Below the pieces are notes generated by a model. It was not told where the DNA came from and did no database searches. It worked only from the letters and a program-made list of their open reading frames with translations. From Nitrosomonas ureae (lineage in GTDB: Bacteria > Pseudomonadota > Gammaproteobacteria > Burkholderiales > Nitrosomonadaceae): a stretch of DNA of 64,000 nucleotides. Location of the stretch: contig NZ_LT907782.1 of the NCBI RefSeq assembly GCF_900206265.1, positions 558,001-622,000 on the forward strand, given 5' to 3'. Within the stretch, counting starts at the first letter, position 1, and the number at the start of each line of letters is the position of its first letter. Shown here piece by piece: positions 54,563 through 64,000 of the stretch. The position numbers and the translations under genes are program-made.

Positions 54563-56116
54563 CTACTCATCCACCCGTTTACCCAGCATTTCCGGCAAAT
54601 CACGCAAGAAACGCCCCGCCCCTGCCATCTGACGCCGCAACATGATCCAGTCTTCCGCTCTTTTTTTGGCGTCCAAACAGCGCATCAAGCGGATTCTGAG
54701 CGCTTCATCCTGATGGTTCAGGATAGCCGCCCACAATGTGTCATCCACATTATAAATTTTGCCTTCTTGCAAGCTGACAGGAATGATTTGCTCAGCTGGC
54801 ACGGCCAGATCGGCAGCGACGGCTTGCACCGCGGCGCTTATATTGGCCGACTTGGTATTCGCGGTATCGGTCAAATCATAGGGTGGCTGCCATTCATTCG
54901 CCGGGCGCAGCCGATCTATAAAGCTGACGACGACCAGCAGCGGTGCCGGACGCCGGTCTATCCGCGCAGCTTGGTAGGTGCGCAAGGCATTGAGAAATTG
55001 CCGTTCAACTTGCCGATCCGGACGATTGGCTGGGGTGACCCAAAGAATCAAATCCGCATTCCCCGCTGCGACCAGCATTGACTTGCTGTCAAAAAATGAA
55101 TTATCGCAACCGGGGCTATCGAAGATCAGTGCTTGAGTGAATCCTTCGCGCGATAATACGAACGGTTCAAGCGTTTGTGTCGTACCCGTCAAAACATCGG
55201 TAGCGGTTTTAAGCTCTCCAAATAAGGCATTGATTAAACTGGATTTGCCCGAATTGGATCGGCCTAATACAAGAATCCGCAAGGGCTCGATCGCCAATGC
55301 CGCCGTTTGATCGGTCTGTTTCATATCTGCCTTGGACTCCGGTGTGGCAGACTCCACTTGATCTTCATCGCCGAGCGCCAATCGTCCGCTATACAGATCG
55401 ATGGCGTAATAACCCACTTTGCACACATAGGCACGTAGAAACCAGCGATGCAATTCATGCCTGGCCTGATCAAAACTGCGCTCGCGCAAATGCCGCCAGG
55501 CTTCGCTCAGTAAGGCATTAATCGGATTAATCAATATGCTGCCGGCGCGGTATACATTGAACATTTTTTCCGCCTTGGCTTTCCAACGCTGGATGCGAAA
55601 CAGATCGCCCACGGTCAGGCGGTTGCTGAAGGGTATTTTTTCTGCAATATCCCTGCGCAGCTCGCGACTGGCCCGCTCGATAATCAATAAAGTATGCGGC
55701 AAGGTCAGTTCATAAAGTGGCTTCTCAACCTCCGGATGATAACAATGCGCCACCGTTTCCATCGCTTTTTGCCCCAATTCCGATATCCACCGGCCATCTT
55801 CAAGCGGCCAATCCTCCGGATTACAGGTTGCGGCTAGCGCTTCAACCTGTTGCCATACCACGTCCGCACGGGGCGGCCATTCCGGATTGGGTTCGGTCGA
55901 CATATTCATCAATAACTGACGTTCCTGCCACACGAGCAATTGTTGTAAGCCATAACCCAGCACGCCGCACACCACCATCGCGATCAACCAGTACAGCAGA
56001 TTTCCGCTTTGCCACAGCCAAAGCACGCCAAAACCCAGTAAGGCCAGCACGGGCAATAACAGCAGAATGACTACCAGTAATCGTAACGGATCAACGGTTG
56101 GCAGCGGTTTTTTCAT
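54563..56116 (-). CDS. Membrane-anchored GTPase (dynamin/YcjX-like region)
   Basis: This 517-aa protein has two N-terminal membrane helices (LLVVILLLLPVLALLGFGVL and LLYWLIAMVVCGVLGYGLQ). A helical region follows, then a GTPase domain (about 285-450) with G1 GRSNSGKSSLINALFG, G3 DSPGCDNS and SFIDRLRP in the G4 position. The C-terminus is helical and basic. It overlaps the start of the coding pattern from the gene at 56113 by 4 bases (ATGA), so the two are coupled. Similar pairs occur in proteobacteria without a clear function; a role at the membrane is likely. Confidence 0.85.
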   Translation of the reverse strand: MKKPLPTVDPLRLLVVILLLLPVLALLGFGVLWLWQSGNLLYWLIAMVVCGVLGYGLQQLLVWQERQLLMNMSTEPNPEWPPRADVVWQQVEALAATCNPEDWPLEDGRWISELGQKAMETVAHCYHPEVEKPLYELTLPHTLLIIERASRELRRDIAEKIPFSNRLTVGDLFRIQRWKAKAEKMFNVYRAGSILINPINALLSEAWRHLRERSFDQARHELHRWFLRAYVCKVGYYAIDLYSGRLALGDEDQVESATPESKADMKQTDQTAALAIEPLRILVLGRSNSGKSSLINALFGELKTATDVLTGTTQTLEPFVLSREGFTQALIFDSPGCDNSFFDSKSMLVAAGNADLILWVTPANRPDRQVERQFLNALRTYQAARIDRRPAPLLVVVSFIDRLRPANEWQPPYDLTDTANTKSANISAAVQAVAADLAVPAEQIIPVSLQEGKIYNVDDTLWAAILNHQDEALRIRLMRCLDAKKRAEDWIMLRRQMAGAGRFLRDLPEMLGKRVDE

Positions 56117-57345
56117 TTGGATTGACTCCGCAACCGTTCTTTGAGCAGGGAGGTGCCCTGTTCCAGTTCCTGCGTATAAATCCTGCGTAACGTTTTTTGG
56201 TCAACCTTCAAGCCATCCTTGCGCCTGGCAAAAAAATAGATCGCCGCTTTTCCTAATGCATAAGTGGTCGCGCCGCTGGAACTGGCGCCCCATACGGCAC
56301 CTATCGTTTGCCCCCAGAAGGGAATCACCTTGACCACAGCGCGGCTCAGCACACGCGTAAGAAAACCGGACGCGATCCCTGCCCCCGCTAATCCGAGAAA
56401 TTCTGTGATTGTACTTCTATCCCAATACTGCCCATAAAGCCGCGCAAGACTGTGCAAAAGTTTGGCCTGCACCGCGGACACAGCCACCAGGTCCACCACC
56501 GGCAAAGCGCCCAATCCTGCCGCGGTGAGCGAATAACCCACAATATGCTGGTGCGCGGTGCGCGCATACAGATCATACACTTCTTTATCGCCGCTCAACT
56601 GATGTTGCAATCCTAACGAGGTCAATGACTCGATCGCCTGCCACAATGCTTCCAGCCCATAATCATGCGGTTCAAATCCATCTTCGGGCAGGGTTAAATC
56701 CACAACCACCCAGCGCATGGGTGCAAAACCGGGTAATTTTTTCAAAGCATCGCGTTGTGCCTGCAAAGCGCGACGCAGATCAAGCGGAACCGTTTCCGGC
56801 AAGGGATCATCCTCATAAGGCCAAGGATGCACATGACCCTGTCCGTTGGGATACAGTTCGTGCAAACCGGTATGCACGATCAGCACAGGCCATTCAGGGT
56901 GACGCTGACGGATGGCATGCAGCACTTCAAACACCGCAGCCTGATTGATATCAGCCACTTTCATCACGGCAACCAGTAGATGCGCCTGGGATTCGCAATA
57001 TTGAATATCGTCACCCGGATCATAAGCCACTTCGCCCAAGCCGCGCGTATCCAGAAACCTCACAATAGGGATGTCGGCGGGAAAATCATAAAAACGGGAA
57101 TTGCGCGTGCACGGCTGAAAACCATTGCCGATCTCGGCCGCTGCGCTACCGGTCAATGCCCGGATAATCGAAGTCTTGCCCGCCTGTGTTTTGCCCAACA
57201 GCCATAACACCGGTACCGGCATCTTGGCGCGTGCTTCACGCAAAGAGGCTTCCAGCAAGTTTTCGTCGACTCTGGGCTCCAGCAAAGCCGTCCGCAATTG
57301 CTCCCAGTAGCTCGTCCAGTTTTTCAGATCGCTTAATTTCATCAC
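56113..57345 (-). CDS. GTPase with DUF697 domain
   Basis: This 410-aa protein has an N-terminal GTPase domain (about 40-250) with G1 WLLGKTQAGKTSIIRALTGS, a G2-like threonine, G3 FLDTRGLGE and a G4-like HTGLHELYP. A DUF697 (YcjF-type) helical domain (about 265-370) has YSLTAAGLGALPVVDLVAVS and ASGFLTRVLSRAVVKVIPFW, with hydrophobic segments likely to sit in the membrane. It is the first gene of a two-gene operon with the GTPase at 54563. YcjF/DUF697 proteins associate with stress and envelope functions. Confidence 0.85.
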   Translation of the reverse strand: MMKLSDLKNWTSYWEQLRTALLEPRVDENLLEASLREARAKMPVPVLWLLGKTQAGKTSIIRALTGSAAAEIGNGFQPCTRNSRFYDFPADIPIVRFLDTRGLGEVAYDPGDDIQYCESQAHLLVAVMKVADINQAAVFEVLHAIRQRHPEWPVLIVHTGLHELYPNGQGHVHPWPYEDDPLPETVPLDLRRALQAQRDALKKLPGFAPMRWVVVDLTLPEDGFEPHDYGLEALWQAIESLTSLGLQHQLSGDKEVYDLYARTAHQHIVGYSLTAAGLGALPVVDLVAVSAVQAKLLHSLARLYGQYWDRSTITEFLGLAGAGIASGFLTRVLSRAVVKVIPFWGQTIGAVWGASSSGATTYALGKAAIYFFARRKDGLKVDQKTLRRIYTQELEQGTSLLKERLRSQSK

Positions 57346-57591
57346 GTTGTCATCTTATCATCAGTAAAGACGGAGTTAAGCTTGAATCATCACACATCGC
57401 GTTCAAACTCATACAATCTTTTAATCTTCTGCGAGAAAAGAAGGCATAAAAGGCGTTATTACATCATTTTTACCCCATCGCCCGGCTGTTAGAATACTTA
57501 TTATTTAAACCATAAAAGAAAAAAATTGACCTTTGATATCAAATAGGTTACTTATGCCATTTGAAGTTCAATCTTAAAAAGGGGAAGACCA
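57346..57591. other. Divergent intergenic region
   Basis: About 245 bases lie between the GTPase operon (minus) and the tail-collar gene (plus). Promoters for both must be here. AAAAAGGGGAAGACC before 57592 is the ribosome-binding site. Nothing else is clear. Confidence 0.45.
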
Positions 57592-58317
57592 ATGAAACTG
57601 AGTAAAAAAATGCAAAGCTTTTTTTCTTTGACCGCTGCCGCAATACTCATGACCACAGCGCCTGACAGCGCAAACGCCGGAACGGAACCCTTTATCGGTG
57701 AGATAAGTTATGTCGCATTCAACTTTGCACCGCAAGGATGGTATCAATGCGATGGTCAAACCCTCCCTATCAACCAGTATCAAGCGCTCTTCTCCTTGCT
57801 GGGCACTAATTACGGCGGCAACGGCACCACCACTTTCGCCCTGCCTGACATGCGCGGCAGAGTTCCGGTGCATCAGGGACAGCATCCCGGCGGTTCGATG
57901 TTCACCCTGGGCCAATCCAGTGGCGCGGAAAACATGACACTGACTGTGAACAATATGCCGGCCCATAATCATCCGGCAACGGCGACCTCGGCTTCCACCT
58001 CAGCCTTGGCACCGGGCGGTACCGCAACATCGACATTAAAAGCGGTCAATAGCGACGCGGACATAAAAACCGCAGCAGGAAATTCTCTGGCCAATGCCAA
58101 AGGATTGAACAGTGCTTATTCTGCCTCCGCGCCGAATGTCAGCATGAGTCCCGCTTCGATTGAGACCACGCTCGATGGACTCAATATCGTCACCACGACA
58201 AGCACCAACGTCGATATCGGTGTTGCGGGCAGTTCTCAACCTTTTTCGGTAATGCAGCCGTATACCGTTGTGAATTGCATTATTGCCTGGAATGGCATTT
58301 ACCCTTCGCGACCCTAG
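57592..58317 (+). CDS. Exported tail-collar-domain protein (microcystin-dependent-protein-like)
   Basis: This 241-aa protein has a signal peptide (about 1-30, ending ANA). It then has a phage tail collar domain (about 35-95) with PFIGEISYVAFNFAPQGWYQ, CDGQTLPINQYQALFSLLGT and TTFALPDMRGRVPVHQG. An alanine/threonine-rich segment and the collar-type end QPFSVMQPYTVVNCIIAWNG follow. Many bacteria carry such proteins in secreted form, unlinked to phages. The function is unknown. It is followed in the same direction by two other envelope or secreted proteins, with no phage genes nearby. Confidence 0.88.
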   Translation: MKLSKKMQSFFSLTAAAILMTTAPDSANAGTEPFIGEISYVAFNFAPQGWYQCDGQTLPINQYQALFSLLGTNYGGNGTTTFALPDMRGRVPVHQGQHPGGSMFTLGQSSGAENMTLTVNNMPAHNHPATATSASTSALAPGGTATSTLKAVNSDADIKTAAGNSLANAKGLNSAYSASAPNVSMSPASIETTLDGLNIVTTTSTNVDIGVAGSSQPFSVMQPYTVVNCIIAWNGIYPSRP

Positions 58318-58358
58318 TCTTGTTCAGTGCGGTTATTTGATATTTCTGCCGGCAGAAA

Positions 58359-59336
58359 ATGAAGAAAGCTTTGTGGGCATTGCTATGCGCCGCGACTTTT
58401 CTGTCTGAGGCTTGGGCGGATAAAGTTAGCGGCGTAAATATACAAACAACCCGCTCTTTAACTATGCAAGATGCCCAAGATGCATTGGCGTCCGGCAATT
58501 ATGAGGAAGCCTTTAACCAATATCATGATGCTGCTGTACAGGGCAACAATGCCTTAGCGCAGTTTTCACTGGGGCTTTTTTACCAGAATGGCTGGGGACG
58601 TAAAATCGACCCCGTCATTGCGTGCCGGTGGTTCGAACAAGCTGCACAAGGCGGCATTCCGGTAGCTCAACATTTGACCGGCGTGTGTTTTGACGAAGGC
58701 ATCCATCACCCGGAAAATTCGGTTACTGCGGCCCACTGGTTCCGGAAAGCAGCTCAGGCAGGACACCTCTATTCGTACTGCCACCTCGCCAATCTGCTGA
58801 TGACTGGACGAGGCTTCCCCAAGGATCCCGTAAAGGCGCTGGAACTCTGCCACCCTGCAGCGCAGCAAGGCTCGCCTCCCGCACAACTCTGGATGGGAAA
58901 ATTTTACCTGCAAGGCGATCCGGCCATTCGGAATAAACAGGAAGCTTATCGCTGGTTTGCAGCCGCCGCGCGGAAACAAGCGCCTGAAGCCTTTTATTAT
59001 CTGGGTCTGATCATGCAGAGTGATTCATCGGGAAAACATGCGCCGCCAGAAATCAGGCAAATGTTTGAACAAGCCGCTGCGTTCAAATATGTCCCCGCCT
59101 ATTTTCAGGCAGGCAAACATTTTTACGATGCGGAACCGGATCCGGAAACCGGTCAATTATCCGCAGAACATCTGGCCAAAGCTTATCTATGGCTTTCAGC
59201 AACAATACAACAATCTCAAGACTCGGAAGAAATCTCGGTTGCAAAATCGCTGTTGCAGCAGATCCTCGCCGTCATGCCGGAAACATGGCTAGCCGAGCTT
59301 GATCAGAAAATCGCACGGCATTTACAGGGAAATTAA
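58359..59336 (+). CDS. Sel1-repeat exported protein
   Basis: This 325-aa protein has a signal peptide (about 1-20, ending AWA) and about six to seven Sel1-like repeats of about 36 residues. Examples are AQFSLGLFYQNGWGRKIDPV, AQHLTGVCFDEGIHHPENSV, CHLANLLMTGRGFPKDPVKA and AQLWMGKFYLQGDPAIRNKQ. Such repeats form alpha-solenoids for protein binding, often in the periplasm. It is 41 bases downstream of the tail-collar gene and likely in the same transcript. No catalytic motif is present. Confidence 0.88.
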   Translation: MKKALWALLCAATFLSEAWADKVSGVNIQTTRSLTMQDAQDALASGNYEEAFNQYHDAAVQGNNALAQFSLGLFYQNGWGRKIDPVIACRWFEQAAQGGIPVAQHLTGVCFDEGIHHPENSVTAAHWFRKAAQAGHLYSYCHLANLLMTGRGFPKDPVKALELCHPAAQQGSPPAQLWMGKFYLQGDPAIRNKQEAYRWFAAAARKQAPEAFYYLGLIMQSDSSGKHAPPEIRQMFEQAAAFKYVPAYFQAGKHFYDAEPDPETGQLSAEHLAKAYLWLSATIQQSQDSEEISVAKSLLQQILAVMPETWLAELDQKIARHLQGN

Positions 59337-59468
59337 GCAGGGGTCGCTTGATGAAATCCAATCGCAGCGGTATCCAAGCGATCATCTCGGAAACGATCAC
59401 ACTTGAATAGTATATTTTCAGAAACAATGATTAGCCTGAAGTTTTAGAACATTCAAAGGAGTCACGCA

Positions 59469-62400
59469 ATGACCACTACAAATTTCGATAGCGATCCGCT
59501 AGTCACTAACGATAACGTTACTTCGGCCACCTACAGCGGATGGACATTTGGTGCCAGTAGCGCAGTCAATTTTGCAAATGCCAATTCTGGAGAGCTTTCG
59601 GTGCTTTTGAATCAATCCGGCGGACGATCCATTATTTCCAATTATGGCGGCGCCAGCGTAACCGATTTTTACTTCAAATCTTCGGACGGCTCCGATTTTC
59701 AGCTCAATTCATTCAAAATTGACAATGGTCCTAATGGTGCTTCAAGTTCTTTAACCATCGCCGGTTACCGGGATAACGCTCTGATCGTGAGTGCGGAATC
59801 TGTCAATTTAGCCATCAGCGATGCGGCTGGAAATATCACTTATACACAACAAGATAATTTTGCACCACTTTACAGCGGATTGCTGACGTTCAATTCCGCA
59901 TTTAACAATATTGATGAGATACGTTTTGTTTTTGGCAGTGCGGTAGAACTGACCGTCGATGATATCGACATTTCAGCAGCGGTTGTTCCTCCCACGATCA
60001 CCTCAGCCGCTTACGACGCCAGTACCAATTCGTTGATCGTCACGGGTACCAACATGGTTGCTACCGGCGGCGCAGTGAATGATATCGATGTTTCAAAACT
60101 GACCCTGACCGGACAAGGCGGCGCAACGTATACGCTCACTTCGTCCAATGTCGAAATCACTTCAGCTACTCAATTCACGGTTGCTTTAAATGCCATCGAT
60201 CAGATCAATGTGGAAGGATTGTTGAATAAAAACGGCACTTCTTCAGTAGGCGCAACCACTTATAATATCGCAGCAGCGGTTGACTGGAATCCTGCTCAAA
60301 CCGGTAACGCCGATACTACAGGTAACGCCATCACTGTCAGCAATGTGCAAACACCAACGATTACCTCTTCCACCTACGATGCCAGCACCGGAACCCTGGT
60401 CGTTACCGGATCAAATTTCGTTCAAGCGAGCGGCGCAACCAATGACATCACCGTCAACAAACTTACATTCACCGGCGAAGGCGGATCCACTTACACACTG
60501 ACAAATAGCAGCAATGTTGAAATCACCTCGGGTACGGCTTTCACGGTTACGCTCAGCGCCACCGATAAAGCCGGGATCAATCAGATTATTAACAAGAATG
60601 GCACCAGCTCCACGGGCACCACAACGTATAACTTAGCCGCCGCCGATGACTGGAACACCGTAATCGGCAATACCGATATTTCAGATGCGACCGGTAACGG
60701 CATTACCGCCTCCAACATAGCCGCACCCACGATCACATCCGCCACTTTTGACGCCAGCACCGGGGCGCTGGTGGTCACCGGCAGTAGCTTCTTAAAAGCA
60801 AACGGTGCCACGAATGACATCGATGCCTCCAAACTGACTTTTACAGGTGAAGGCGGTACCACTTACACATTGACCGATTCCCCTGATGTCGAGATCACCT
60901 CCGGCACGGCATTCACCGTAATCCTGAGCGGCACTGATAAAGCCGCGATCAATCTAATCGCCAACAAAAACGGCACAGCGTCAACCGATGGCACGACCTA
61001 TAATCTGGCTGCTGCGGAAGACTGGGCAGCGGGTGCCGATGCATCCGTCAGTGTAGTGGACACGACTGGCAACGGTATTACGGTGGCCAATGTTGCTGTG
61101 CCTGCGATCACTTCAGCTACTTACGATGCCAACAGCGGCGCGCTGACGGTTACCGGCACCGGTTTCCTGAATGCCAGCGGTGCCACCAACGACATTGTTG
61201 CCAACAAATTTACGCTCACCGGCGAAGGCGGTTCCACGTATACGCTGACCGATTCCAGTAATATCGAAATCACTTCCGGTACGGCATTCAACATTACGTT
61301 GAGCGCGACCGACAAAGCCGCGATTAATCAGATCATCAATAAAAATGGCACGTCTTCGACCGTCGGCACCACATACAATCTGGCCGCTGCGGAAGATTGG
61401 GCCGCCGGTGCCGATGCGGCGGTTACCGTAGCCGATACGACAGGCAATGGCATCACCGCATCCAATGTAGCCGCACCAGCCATGACATCGGCAACCTATG
61501 ATTACAGCAGCAATATGCTAACCGTCACCGGAACCGGTTTTCTCTCCAACGACGGTGCCAGTAACGACATTGATCTGTCCAAGCTGACTATCACCGGAGA
61601 AAGCGGTGCGACTTATACGCTGACCACCGTCACGGATGTGGAAATCACATCAGGTACGGTATTCTCGGCAACATTGACTGGCGCGGATCTGATCAATGTT
61701 GAGTCGCTGCTGAATAAGGATGGCACATCGTCGGTCAGCAGCACGACCTACAATCTCGCGGGCGCCGAAGATTGGTCAGCGGGTGCCGATGCCGCAGTAG
61801 CGGTAGCCGATCTCACCGGTAATGGCATCACGGTCAGCAACTACACCGTTCCGGCGATTACTTCCGCTACTTTTGACGCCAGCACTCATGTTCTGACCGT
61901 AACCGGAAGCAACTTTGTTGCCAACAGTGGCGCGAGCAACGACATTGCAGTTTCCCTGCTGACATTAATCGGCGAAGGCGGCAGTTACACATTAACTTCT
62001 TCGGATGTTGAAATCACCTCGGCAACCGCCTTCAGCGTCACGCTGAATGTAACCGACCAATTGGCCGTGCACGGCTTGCTGAACAAGAACGGCACCGCTT
62101 CTTCCGGCGCAACCACTTACAATATCGCGGCGACTGAAGACTGGATGGCCGGAACCGCAGCTTCCAGCACTGTCGCCGACCTGACAGGCAATGGCATCAC
62201 AGTCAGCAATGTTCAAACACCTACAATCACTTCGGCAACCTACGACTCTGATTCGGGTATCCTGGTCGTTACCGGCACCCATCTATTTAACAAGACCGGC
62301 GCTAATAATGATGTGGACATTTCCACATTAACCTTGACCGGCGGCGTTGCCAATGCCACGTATACCATCACCAGTTCGTCGGATGTGGAAATCACTTCGG

Positions 62401-64000
62401 CAACTTCTTTCAGCGTTACCCTATCCGGCGCGGACAAAACCAACGTGGATGCATTGCTGGACCAAACCGGCACGACCTCATCGGGGGGTTCTACCTATAA
62501 CCTGGCCGCTGCAGACAACTGGCTGGCGGGTGCTGATTCTGCGACTGATATTAGCGACACGATCAATGCAATAACCGTTTCAATCAATCCAAGAATCACC
62601 TCAGCGACTTATGATGCATCTTCCGGTGCTTTAGTCGTCACCGCCACTAATCTGCAAGCCAATAGCGGCGGTGCCGACATCGATGCATCACTCTTAACGT
62701 TCACCGGCGAAGACGGGACCACTTATACGCTGACCGATTCCGCCGATGTCGAAATCACTTCCGCCAGCGCATTCACCATCACGTTAAGCGCTACCGACAA
62801 GACCGTCATCAATCAGATCGTCAATAAAAATGGCACCGCTTCCACCGGGGGAACTACTTACAATCTGGCTGCAGCGGATGACTGGAACACCAATGTCACC
62901 AGCGGCGACACCGCGGATAGCACCGGCAACGGCATTACTGCTTCCAATGTGGCAGCACCAGCCATCACGTCCGCCACCTATGACGCCAGCACGGGTGCCT
63001 TGGCAGTAACCGGCACCGATTTCCTGAAAGCCGGCGGTGCAACCAATGATATTGATGCATCCAAATTCACGTTCACCGGCGAAGGCGGTGAAACCTATAC
63101 GCTGACTGATTCCGCCGATGTCGAGATCGCCTCCGGCACCGCGTTTACAATTACATTAAGTGCCACCGACAAAGCCGCCATCAACCAAATCATCAATAAA
63201 AATGGCACCGCTTCCACCGGTGGAACTACTTATAATCTGGCTGCAGCGGAAGATTGGGCGACCGGTGCCGATGCAGCCGTCAACGTGGCCGATACTACCG
63301 GCAACGGCGTAACCGTTTCCAATGTCGCCGCGCCGGAGATCACTTCGGCGACGTATAACACGGGCACCGGCATATTGGTAGTGACCGGCAGCGGCTTCCT
63401 GAAAACCAGCGGCGCTGCCAACGATATCGATGCTTCCAAATTTACTTTTACCGGCGAAGGTGGCGCTACCTACACACTCACTGATTCTGTCGATGTCGAG
63501 ATCACTTCCGGCACCACGTTCACTCTCACTTTGAGCGCAACCGACAAAGCCGCAGCTAATCTTCTTTTGAACAAAACAGGCACCACATCGACTGATGCGA
63601 CAACTTACAATCTGGCCGCTGCGGAGGATTGGGCGGCAGGCGCCGATGCCGCCGTCAATGTGGCAGATCTCGCTGGTAATGGCATTATCGTAACCGTTGC
63701 GACTTCATCTTCCGGCGGTGGCGGCAATGGCAGCTCAACGACCACAACGGTCGATGGCGTTGAAATTGCCACGACAACGCAAGCGGACGGCACCGTAATA
63801 ACCACTCTATTACCCATCACCGGAACACGGGAAGACGATCCGTCTTCGCTGCTGAATGATCGCGCAGATATTCCGCTGATTACCGGAACATCGGGCAACA
63901 CCTTACTAACTATCAGTTTACCCACTGGCGTGGGCGTGAATGCCCAGGGCTTGCCTCAGGAAATGAATTTGACCAATGCCAGAAGTGATCTGATCCAACG
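59469..64000 (+). CDS. Giant secreted repeat protein, N-terminal part (3' end outside window)
   Basis: The frame is open from ATG 59469 (AAAGGAG 7 bases upstream) to the end of the window, at least 1,510 codons. About 170 N-terminal residues are unique. Then ten tandem repeats of about 124 aa (about 371 bp) begin near 59998, 60358, 60730, 61108, 61480, 61856, 62225, 62597, 62966 and 63340. Each has ITSATYDASTGxLVVTGxxF, NDIDxSKLTFTGEGGxTYTL, VEITSGTAFTVTLSATDKA and NKNGTSSTxGTTYNLAAAED. After about 63700 a glycine/threonine linker leads to ITGTREDDPSSLLNDRADIP. There is no signal peptide, so C-terminal type I secretion is likely. No transmembrane helix is seen. Confidence 0.85.
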   Translation, partial: MTTTNFDSDPLVTNDNVTSATYSGWTFGASSAVNFANANSGELSVLLNQSGGRSIISNYGGASVTDFYFKSSDGSDFQLNSFKIDNGPNGASSSLTIAGYRDNALIVSAESVNLAISDAAGNITYTQQDNFAPLYSGLLTFNSAFNNIDEIRFVFGSAVELTVDDIDISAAVVPPTITSAAYDASTNSLIVTGTNMVATGGAVNDIDVSKLTLTGQGGATYTLTSSNVEITSATQFTVALNAIDQINVEGLLNKNGTSSVGATTYNIAAAVDWNPAQTGNADTTGNAITVSNVQTPTITSSTYDASTGTLVVTGSNFVQASGATNDITVNKLTFTGEGGSTYTLTNSSNVEITSGTAFTVTLSATDKAGINQIINKNGTSSTGTTTYNLAAADDWNTVIGNTDISDATGNGITASNIAAPTITSATFDASTGALVVTGSSFLKANGATNDIDASKLTFTGEGGTTYTLTDSPDVEITSGTAFTVILSGTDKAAINLIANKNGTASTDGTTYNLAAAEDWAAGADASVSVVDTTGNGITVANVAVPAITSATYDANSGALTVTGTGFLNASGATNDIVANKFTLTGEGGSTYTLTDSSNIEITSGTAFNITLSATDKAAINQIINKNGTSSTVGTTYNLAAAEDWAAGADAAVTVADTTGNGITASNVAAPAMTSATYDYSSNMLTVTGTGFLSNDGASNDIDLSKLTITGESGATYTLTTVTDVEITSGTVFSATLTGADLINVESLLNKDGTSSVSSTTYNLAGAEDWSAGADAAVAVADLTGNGITVSNYTVPAITSATFDASTHVLTVTGSNFVANSGASNDIAVSLLTLIGEGGSYTLTSSDVEITSATAFSVTLNVTDQLAVHGLLNKNGTASSGATTYNIAATEDWMAGTAASSTVADLTGNGITVSNVQTPTITSATYDSDSGILVVTGTHLFNKTGANNDVDISTLTLTGGVANATYTITSSSDVEITSATSFSVTLSGADKTNVDALLDQTGTTSSGGSTYNLAAADNWLAGADSATDISDTINAITVSINPRITSATYDASSGALVVTATNLQANSGGADIDASLLTFTGEDGTTYTLTDSADVEITSASAFTITLSATDKTVINQIVNKNGTASTGGTTYNLAAADDWNTNVTSGDTADSTGNGITASNVAAPAITSATYDASTGALAVTGTDFLKAGGATNDIDASKFTFTGEGGETYTLTDSADVEIASGTAFTITLSATDKAAINQIINKNGTASTGGTTYNLAAAEDWATGADAAVNVADTTGNGVTVSNVAAPEITSATYNTGTGILVVTGSGFLKTSGAANDIDASKFTFTGEGGATYTLTDSVDVEITSGTTFTLTLSATDKAAANLLLNKTGTTSTDATTYNLAAAEDWAAGADAAVNVADLAGNGIIVTVATSSSGGGGNGSSTTTTVDGVEIATTTQADGTVITTLLPITGTREDDPSSLLNDRADIPLITGTSGNTLLTISLPTGVGVNAQGLPQEMNLTNARSDLIQ
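59990..63700 (+). repeat. Ten tandem repeats of about 371 bp in the giant gene
   Basis: The repeat starts at each ATC-ACN-TCN-GCN (encoding ITSA). Spacing is 360-378 bases and a multiple of three. Repeats 2, 3, 4, 8, 9 and 10 are closest to each other, while 1, 5, 6 and 7 are more diverged, suggesting both old and recent duplications. Antisense frames in this region are by-products of the repeat codon use. Confidence 0.85.

Noticed and set aside
60581-63925. Valine/alanine/proline-rich minus-strand frames in the repeat region
   Set aside because: They recur with the repeat period and are antisense to the continuous plus-strand frame.
1-64000. tRNA and rRNA genes
   Set aside because: I looked for T-loop and anticodon-arm patterns and for conserved rRNA segments by eye and found none; a covariance-model scan would settle it.

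Overview
The window looks like a chromosome segment of a betaproteobacterium of the Nitrosomonas type. The reasons are the gltA-sucA-sucB block, ubiJ-ubiB, trxA-rho, an iron-only ABC importer, a compact chemotaxis cluster, moderate GC, and a heavy load of IS elements. The genus is an inference from gene content and style; no rRNA is present to confirm it.

Layout. 1-7000: end of citrate synthase, 2-oxoglutarate dehydrogenase E1 and E2, a DUF3617 protein and an SLC13-type permease. 7000-25600: an accessory region built of decayed mobile DNA. It holds two oppositely oriented left-end remnants of BcepMu-like transposable prophages (repressor, gp16-like gene, MuA-like transposase), an IS21 element, an 88-bp-arm inverted repeat with transposase-site-like tandem motifs, a BON protein, and a nested stack of insertions. 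After that comes a filamentous-phage zot gene split by a 141-bp MITE, followed by IS407-group and IS3 pieces. 25681-40200: an NlpC/P60 lipoprotein, the cheB-cheD-cheR / cheA / cheY block on the minus strand with EAL-HDOD and GGDEF regulators, a thioredoxin-like protein, an EVE protein, a TauE/SafE exporter, pyrophosphatase and two DUF4398/OmpA lipoproteins. 40206-42680: an IS3 copy with an IS407-group copy inside it, each with clean target duplications. 42800-57350: ubiJ-ubiB, a thioredoxin-like ferredoxin, rho-trxA, an fbpABC-type ferric importer with a Fur-box-like site, DUF3750, a YiiX-like amidase, a broken PD-(D/E)XK-like gene and a two-gene GTPase operon. 57592-64000: exported proteins (tail-collar domain, Sel1 repeats) and the start of a giant repeat protein that runs off the end.

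The most interesting object is a 3.92-kb segment at 17637-21560. It is bounded by 46-bp terminal inverted repeats (45 of 46 identical) and flanked by a 14-bp direct repeat. The repeat falls in the right end of an IS3 copy, which itself sits, with a 3-bp duplication, in an IS200-type tnpA. The only integrase-like gene inside is a stand-alone cas1 (now frameshifted). Its cargo is a DUF4062 protein and an unrecognised AT-rich gene. No CRISPR array, cas2 or other cas gene is visible. A 14-15 bp duplication is characteristic of casposon Cas1 integration, so this looks like a small, decaying, polB-less Cas1-mobilised element in a bacterium. That reading is an inference, but the boundaries are directly visible.
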